From NCBI GenBank assembly GCA_021768245.1, contig JAETNO010000019.1, positions 54,724-118,723 of the forward strand: a stretch of DNA of 64,000 bases. The letters are read 5' to 3'. A model generated the notes under the pieces. The model made no database searches. It was not told the DNA's origin and was given only the letters and a program-made list of their open reading frames with translations. The stretch is from Bacteroidaceae bacterium. GTDB lineage: Bacteria > Bacteroidota > Bacteroidia > Bacteroidales > Muribaculaceae. Shown piece by piece: positions 60,703 through 64,000 of this stretch; the first letter of the stretch is position 1, and each line of letters opens with the position of its first letter. A program made the translations under genes and the position numbers.

Positions 60703-61692
60703 TCAGACATTATAAATCCCCGCTTTATATCCGGCAAGGTTTTCAGCTTTTGTAAACCATCCGACAGTTTCGCGCAGGCCATCCTCAAGACTGTAACGCG
60801 GACGCCAGTCTGTGAGCGATTTTATGAGCGAATTGTCGCCACACAGCCTGAATACTTCACTTCCTGACGGGCGCAGACGTGCAGGGTCGACGACATAATC
60901 AACCTTTTCCCCCATGATACGGGCGATTGTCTCCAATGTCTCACGCATAGTCACTTCCGTACCGGTCGCTATATTAATCTCTCGTCCTTCTATCCCTTCA
61001 GCACGTCCAAGAGCGATGAAACCGGCTGCCGTGTCCTTTACAAAGTTGAAATCGCGTGTCGGGCTCAAGTCTCCTACCTTTATCTCACGCTGCCCCGAAG
61101 CAATCTGCGTTATTATTGTAGGAATTATTGCCCGCGCGCTCTGGCGTGGACCATAAGTGTTGAACGGACGCGCAATCACGACCGGAAGATTAAAGGCGTT
61201 GTAGAAACTCATAGCTATAGCGTCAGCGCCAATCTTTGTAGCGCTGTAAGGTGACTGCGGTTGCCGTGGATGGGACTCGTCGATAGGAACATATTTCGCA
61301 GTCCCGTAAACCTCGCTTGTAGATGTAACGACTATCCGCTTCACACCACAGTCTCTTGCGGCCTGACACATATTTAGCGTACCCTTCACATTCGTGTCGA
61401 CATAACTGTCAGGAGCCACATAGCTATAGGGGATAGCAATCAGCGCGGCAAGGTGATAGACCGTTGAGCACCCCTCGGTAATATGACGGCACAGGTTAGG
61501 GTCGCGGACATCGCCTGTCACCACTTCTAGGTCAGGATTGTCTATTCCTTCAAGCCAACCCCAATTATTGAAAGAGTTATACTGACTCAAAGCCCTTACG
61601 GCATAGCCCTCGGCAAGAAGAGCCTCCGTAAGATGCGAGCCAATGAAACCGTCAGCTCCCGTGACGAGCACTTTTTCCTTATTCTTATCCAT
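60703..61692 (-). CDS. legB: LegB-type NAD-dependent 4,6-dehydratase
   Basis: 329 aa extended short-chain dehydrogenase/reductase. The Rossmann signature GADGFIGSHLTEAL is at the N-terminus, the catalytic S/T-Y-K region appears as TSTSEVYG and YSATKIGADAIAM, and PFNTYGPRQSARAIIP follows. The stretch LSQYNSFNNWGWLEGI is typical of the LegB/LLPSF_EDH_00030 subfamily, which converts UDP- or GDP-GlcNAc to the 4-keto-6-deoxy sugar at the start of legionaminic acid synthesis. It shares its strand and close spacing with the ATP-grasp and neuB-like genes. The aminotransferase (LegC) and hydrolysing epimerase (NeuC/LegG) needed for the full pathway are not in the window. Confidence 0.88.
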   Translation of the reverse strand: MDKNKEKVLVTGADGFIGSHLTEALLAEGYAVRALSQYNSFNNWGWLEGIDNPDLEVVTGDVRDPNLCRHITEGCSTVYHLAALIAIPYSYVAPDSYVDTNVKGTLNMCQAARDCGVKRIVVTSTSEVYGTAKYVPIDESHPRQPQSPYSATKIGADAIAMSFYNAFNLPVVIARPFNTYGPRQSARAIIPTIITQIASGQREIKVGDLSPTRDFNFVKDTAAGFIALGRAEGIEGREINIATGTEVTMRETLETIARIMGEKVDYVVDPARLRPSGSEVFRLCGDNSLIKSLTDWRPRYSLEDGLRETVGWFTKAENLAGYKAGIYNV

Positions 61693-61719
61693 ATATCATC
61701 CTGATTTTTATATGCCTGT

Positions 61720-62196
61720 TCAATAAGGCCTGTTTAGATAATACATATATTCTGTTCCGTCTGTGTCTATCCGAGAAAGTATCATCTTTCGGTTCTTCAT
61801 ACTGACTATATGCAGTCGCGTGATTCCGCTCTCATCAAAATGCATCTCTATAGGAGGAGCGTACATTGCATTTTCTGAATCATCATCATGATAGCTGAAA
61901 TTCAATTCAAGAATATCTCCTCTCTGTAGCCATGTGCCAAAACTGCTGAAAGTCATATGGTGGGGATAGATTGTATTTATTCTTATAATGTTGTCCTGAA
62001 AAGCCCAGGTGAAAAGTTCCACTCCATTGGGGTTATCGTAAATATTCATATCGATTCCGTCGGCAGTGATTTTATCAAATCTCCACTCTCCGAAATAATC
62101 GCCTATATCACCGTTATTACGGGTGCATCCGGCAAGGCCACAGATAGTGGCCATTGCAATGAAGCAGGATATTATTTTATTGATATAATGTCTCAT
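61720..62196 (-). CDS. Lipocalin-like lipoprotein
   Basis: 158 aa. Lipoprotein signal with C24 (CFIAMATICGLAGC) and a small all-beta domain beginning GEWRFDKITADGIDM, as in Bacteroidota lipocalin-like lipoproteins. Strands include RINTIYPHHMTF and DILELNFSYHDDDSE, and the end reads YMYYLNRPY. Such proteins are usually outer-membrane-anchored and of unknown ligand. It sits between wzi and the legB-like gene (gaps 14 and 27 nt), which suggests that all are transcribed together and that it works at the cell surface. Confidence 0.7.
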   Translation of the reverse strand: MRHYINKIISCFIAMATICGLAGCTRNNGDIGDYFGEWRFDKITADGIDMNIYDNPNGVELFTWAFQDNIIRINTIYPHHMTFSSFGTWLQRGDILELNFSYHDDDSENAMYAPPIEMHFDESGITRLHIVSMKNRKMILSRIDTDGTEYMYYLNRPY

Positions 62197-62210
62197 ATTT
62201 CCCCTTCATC

Positions 62211-63740
62211 TTAAAAATTCAACAATCCGCTATAACTTACCCCAAGCATTGCCCCGAAGGAGTTACCGGGCATTGTACCACGATTAAGCTCCATGGAGGC
62301 GTTTACGGTGAGCCCTTTGATTCCGGCCGGTCTCCATTTTGTTTCGAACATAAGCGCCGTCAGGTGTATAGGATGCGTAAGCATCACCTTCGACGTTCCC
62401 CAAGCCTTACGGTAACCACCTTTCAGACGATAATCCAAGCGCGGGGTCACGGAGCCTTCTATACCTATATGGAAACCACGCATGGCATTGGCGATATATG
62501 CGGGATAACCATCCGTATTATAAATCGGAGCCATCATCGCAGGAGTTCCTATTGACTGTCCGAAATAAGCGTATGAATTATAGGTGGCATTATTATAATA
62601 ATCATCAGCGCCGGAGACATGCCCGGGTAACGTCGTCCCGGGGAAATCATCGGGAGCGAAATGTATAGGGCCACTTTGATTAGTGAAATCCATGTATTCC
62701 AACACCGCACCTGAAACTATCCCTCGCGTTCCGGACTTATATTCAAGTCCCCAGAGACCGTCCCAGCCGTTAAGCTTTCCGATTCCCGAACCGTCTTCCC
62801 ATAGCCATGAACAATAGGCGAACAGCTCGTCACCGTTTTTCAAACGATATCGGGCTCTGATATCCCATGAGCCGATATGGTTTCCGGTATAGAAATCCTC
62901 TCCCCCATCCTCAAACGGGATAATCATTTTAAGGAAAGTTTTAAGATTCAGTTCATTTTTTTGAGTGATGGTGTTCTCCCCGAAGTAATAATATTCAGAA
63001 TTACCGCCAAACTGGGCGGCAGCCTGCATGCCGAAAGTTACCGAAAACGGTTTTGAAGGCATGGTCCTGAAATAGCATCGCTTGTAGTTATACCACTGAT
63101 TGGTGGTGATATGCCAGGAACAATAGTTATAGTGACTACGCCACCAGCCATCGTCAATCATACGTCCAAAGGCTACTTCTCCTCCAATCTGAATCCAGCC
63201 ACGGGTAAACGGCACATCCTGAAAATCGATAAAACCAACCCTTAGCTGAGGCATCGGACGCGTATTGCCGCTCTCAATCAAATCGCCGCTTGTCAATGAC
63301 TGATTAAGAATCGCGGATTGCTGTTCCTTCATCCCCGCTTCAACAAATACAGAGCGATATTTCAACTCTCCGTAAAGTTGCTGCAACCAAAAAGAAGAGG
63401 GACGTTCGCCATGAGAAAGCCACGACTTATCAGCTGAATTATAGCGTTCATAATCTACTTTTGAGGAATATCCGCCAATTATATCCACGCCAAAGCCATA
63501 GGAAAAATGTTTTTCTCTCTCCATCCCACGCCATAGACGGGCTTCAGCCTGTACATTGTCAGCCTGCGTGAAACGTCCGTGGCGTAATGACGAGATATAA
63601 TATGGTGCAAAACCGCCACTTCCCGCCCCTACCGTCATCGACGTTTCATAGTCGACTGCATAACCATCAGCATATGCCGTGGCTGAAAGGATTGGGAGAA
63701 GTAAAATTAATATCAGCTTGCAGAGTGTGTTAAACTTCAT
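62211..63740 (-). CDS. Wzi-family capsule assembly outer-membrane protein
   Basis: 509 aa. Signal peptide (ending SATAYADG) followed by a beta-barrel-like sequence of the Wzi family: FGVDIIGGYSSK, FVEAGMKEQQSAILNQSL, QLRVGFIDFQDVPFTRGW, QIGGEVAFGRMIDDGWW and a closing ASMELNRGTMPGNSFGAML. Wzi proteins are outer-membrane lectin-like barrels that hold capsule polysaccharide on the surface. It opens the glycan cluster on the minus strand, just inside the rRNA operon boundary. The promoter box at 63827-63834 (TACCTTTG) is 86 nt upstream. Confidence 0.85.
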   Translation of the reverse strand: MKFNTLCKLILILLLPILSATAYADGYAVDYETSMTVGAGSGGFAPYYISSLRHGRFTQADNVQAEARLWRGMEREKHFSYGFGVDIIGGYSSKVDYERYNSADKSWLSHGERPSSFWLQQLYGELKYRSVFVEAGMKEQQSAILNQSLTSGDLIESGNTRPMPQLRVGFIDFQDVPFTRGWIQIGGEVAFGRMIDDGWWRSHYNYCSWHITTNQWYNYKRCYFRTMPSKPFSVTFGMQAAAQFGGNSEYYYFGENTITQKNELNLKTFLKMIIPFEDGGEDFYTGNHIGSWDIRARYRLKNGDELFAYCSWLWEDGSGIGKLNGWDGLWGLEYKSGTRGIVSGAVLEYMDFTNQSGPIHFAPDDFPGTTLPGHVSGADDYYNNATYNSYAYFGQSIGTPAMMAPIYNTDGYPAYIANAMRGFHIGIEGSVTPRLDYRLKGGYRKAWGTSKVMLTHPIHLTALMFETKWRPAGIKGLTVNASMELNRGTMPGNSFGAMLGVSYSGLLNF

Positions 63741-63826
63741 ATAGAAATCAATTTCTCTTCAAGAGTGCGTCCGGATTTAAATCATTTATTCGATTTAAAT
63801 ACCAAAATACTCTTGGAATTGAGCTA

Positions 63827-63834
63827 CAAAGGTA
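63827..63834 (-). promoter_or_regulatory. -7 box for the wzi/legB/neuB-like cluster
   Basis: The minus strand reads TACCTTTG, a strong TAnnTTTG match, 86 nt from the wzi start. No clear -33 TTG. Confidence 0.55.
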
Positions 63835-63865
63835 ATGAAAATTATCCTACGTTCCATAATAGGTA

Positions 63866-63912
63866 CAAAAAAAGGAAGCAGTCTGGGGGATGTTTCCCTT
63901 GACGGCTTCCTT
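63866..63912 (-). terminator. rRNA operon terminator
   Basis: AAGGAAGC (63872-63879) pairs with GCTTCCTT (63905-63912), with an inner GTC/GAC pair. A T-run (complement of the A-run at 63867-63873) follows on the minus strand. It lies just after the 5S rRNA 3' end. Confidence 0.75.
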
Positions 63913-63922
63913 CTCTCTGAAG

Positions 63923-64000
63923 AGGGGGCGGTTATCTACTTTCCCACTTTCGCAGTATCATCGACGTGGTGAGGTTTAACTTCTCTGTTCGGGATGGGAA
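63923..64000 (-). rRNA. rrf: 5S ribosomal RNA, 3' part (partial)
   Basis: The minus strand reads CCCGAACAGAGAAGTTAAAC, GTCGATGATACTGCGAAAGT and GGGAAAGTAGATAACCGCC, matching the conserved central and 3' regions of bacterial 5S rRNA. The 5' part lies beyond the right edge, and by the usual gene order the 23S and 16S genes follow further right. The 3' boundary is approximate by a few bases. Confidence 0.92.

Overview
The window looks like a chromosomal segment of a Bacteroidales gut anaerobe, most likely of the Muribaculaceae. Three things suggest this: base composition near 50% GC, Bacteroidota-type promoters (a TAnnTTTG -7 box, sometimes with a TTG/TTTG -33 box), and the protein set (outer-membrane TonB receptors with carboxypeptidase-regulatory domains, type IX secretion tails, long-form LspA and IspG, a DUF4296 protein, Wzi). 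The genus is an inference. No prophage, insertion sequence or CRISPR array was seen.

Layout. 1-1000: 5' end of a GH97 glycosidase gene, tRNA-Gly(CCC) with a strong terminator, and a TIGR04076-type protein. 1071-6753: ileS, a DksA-like regulator, lspA, a DUF4296 protein and a small unknown. 6889-11889: TonB-dependent receptor, TPR histidine kinase and NarL-type regulator. 11965-17030: small envelope proteins, then a C10 (streptopain-like) protease whose LRR and sorting-tail half is cut off by one in-frame TGA. 17230-18330: rpsF-rpsR-rplI. 18642-27808: outer-membrane barrel protein, SIMPL protein, mutS, alaS. 27979-34144: two rhamnogalacturonan enzymes (GH105, PL4) on either side of an AT-rich two-gene unit encoding a channel-like double-Rossmann membrane protein and a stand-alone RyR-domain protein. 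34255-39197: a PurF-like protein without the usual Cys2, a small Cys-rich protein, asnS, and an RluB-type pseudouridine synthase with a large Gly/Gln/Asn/Arg-rich extension. 39575-46137: giant pectinesterase-like protein, purU, pullulanase. 46271-54388: coiled-coil lipoprotein, rsmI, and a tightly overlapping minus-strand cluster (purE-ispG-ribD-GNAT-dacB-unknown), with a PAP2-like membrane protein upstream. 54561-58576: a duplicated LRR protein and rpoN. 58638-63740: a surface-glycan cluster (wzi, lipocalin-like lipoprotein, legB-like dehydratase, ATP-grasp, neuB/legI-like synthase). 63923-64000: the 3' part of a 5S rRNA gene, so an rRNA operon probably lies just beyond the right edge on the minus strand.

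Most genes are housekeeping. The accessory content is plant pectin / RG-I and alpha-glucan degradation, type IX-secreted surface proteins, and synthesis of a nonulosonic-acid (sialic/legionaminic-like) surface sugar. The best candidate for an undescribed system is the channel plus RyR pair at 29572-32160. Other points of note are the in-frame TGA in the C10 protease, the GIHH active-site signature in IleRS, and the cysteine-less PurF homologue.
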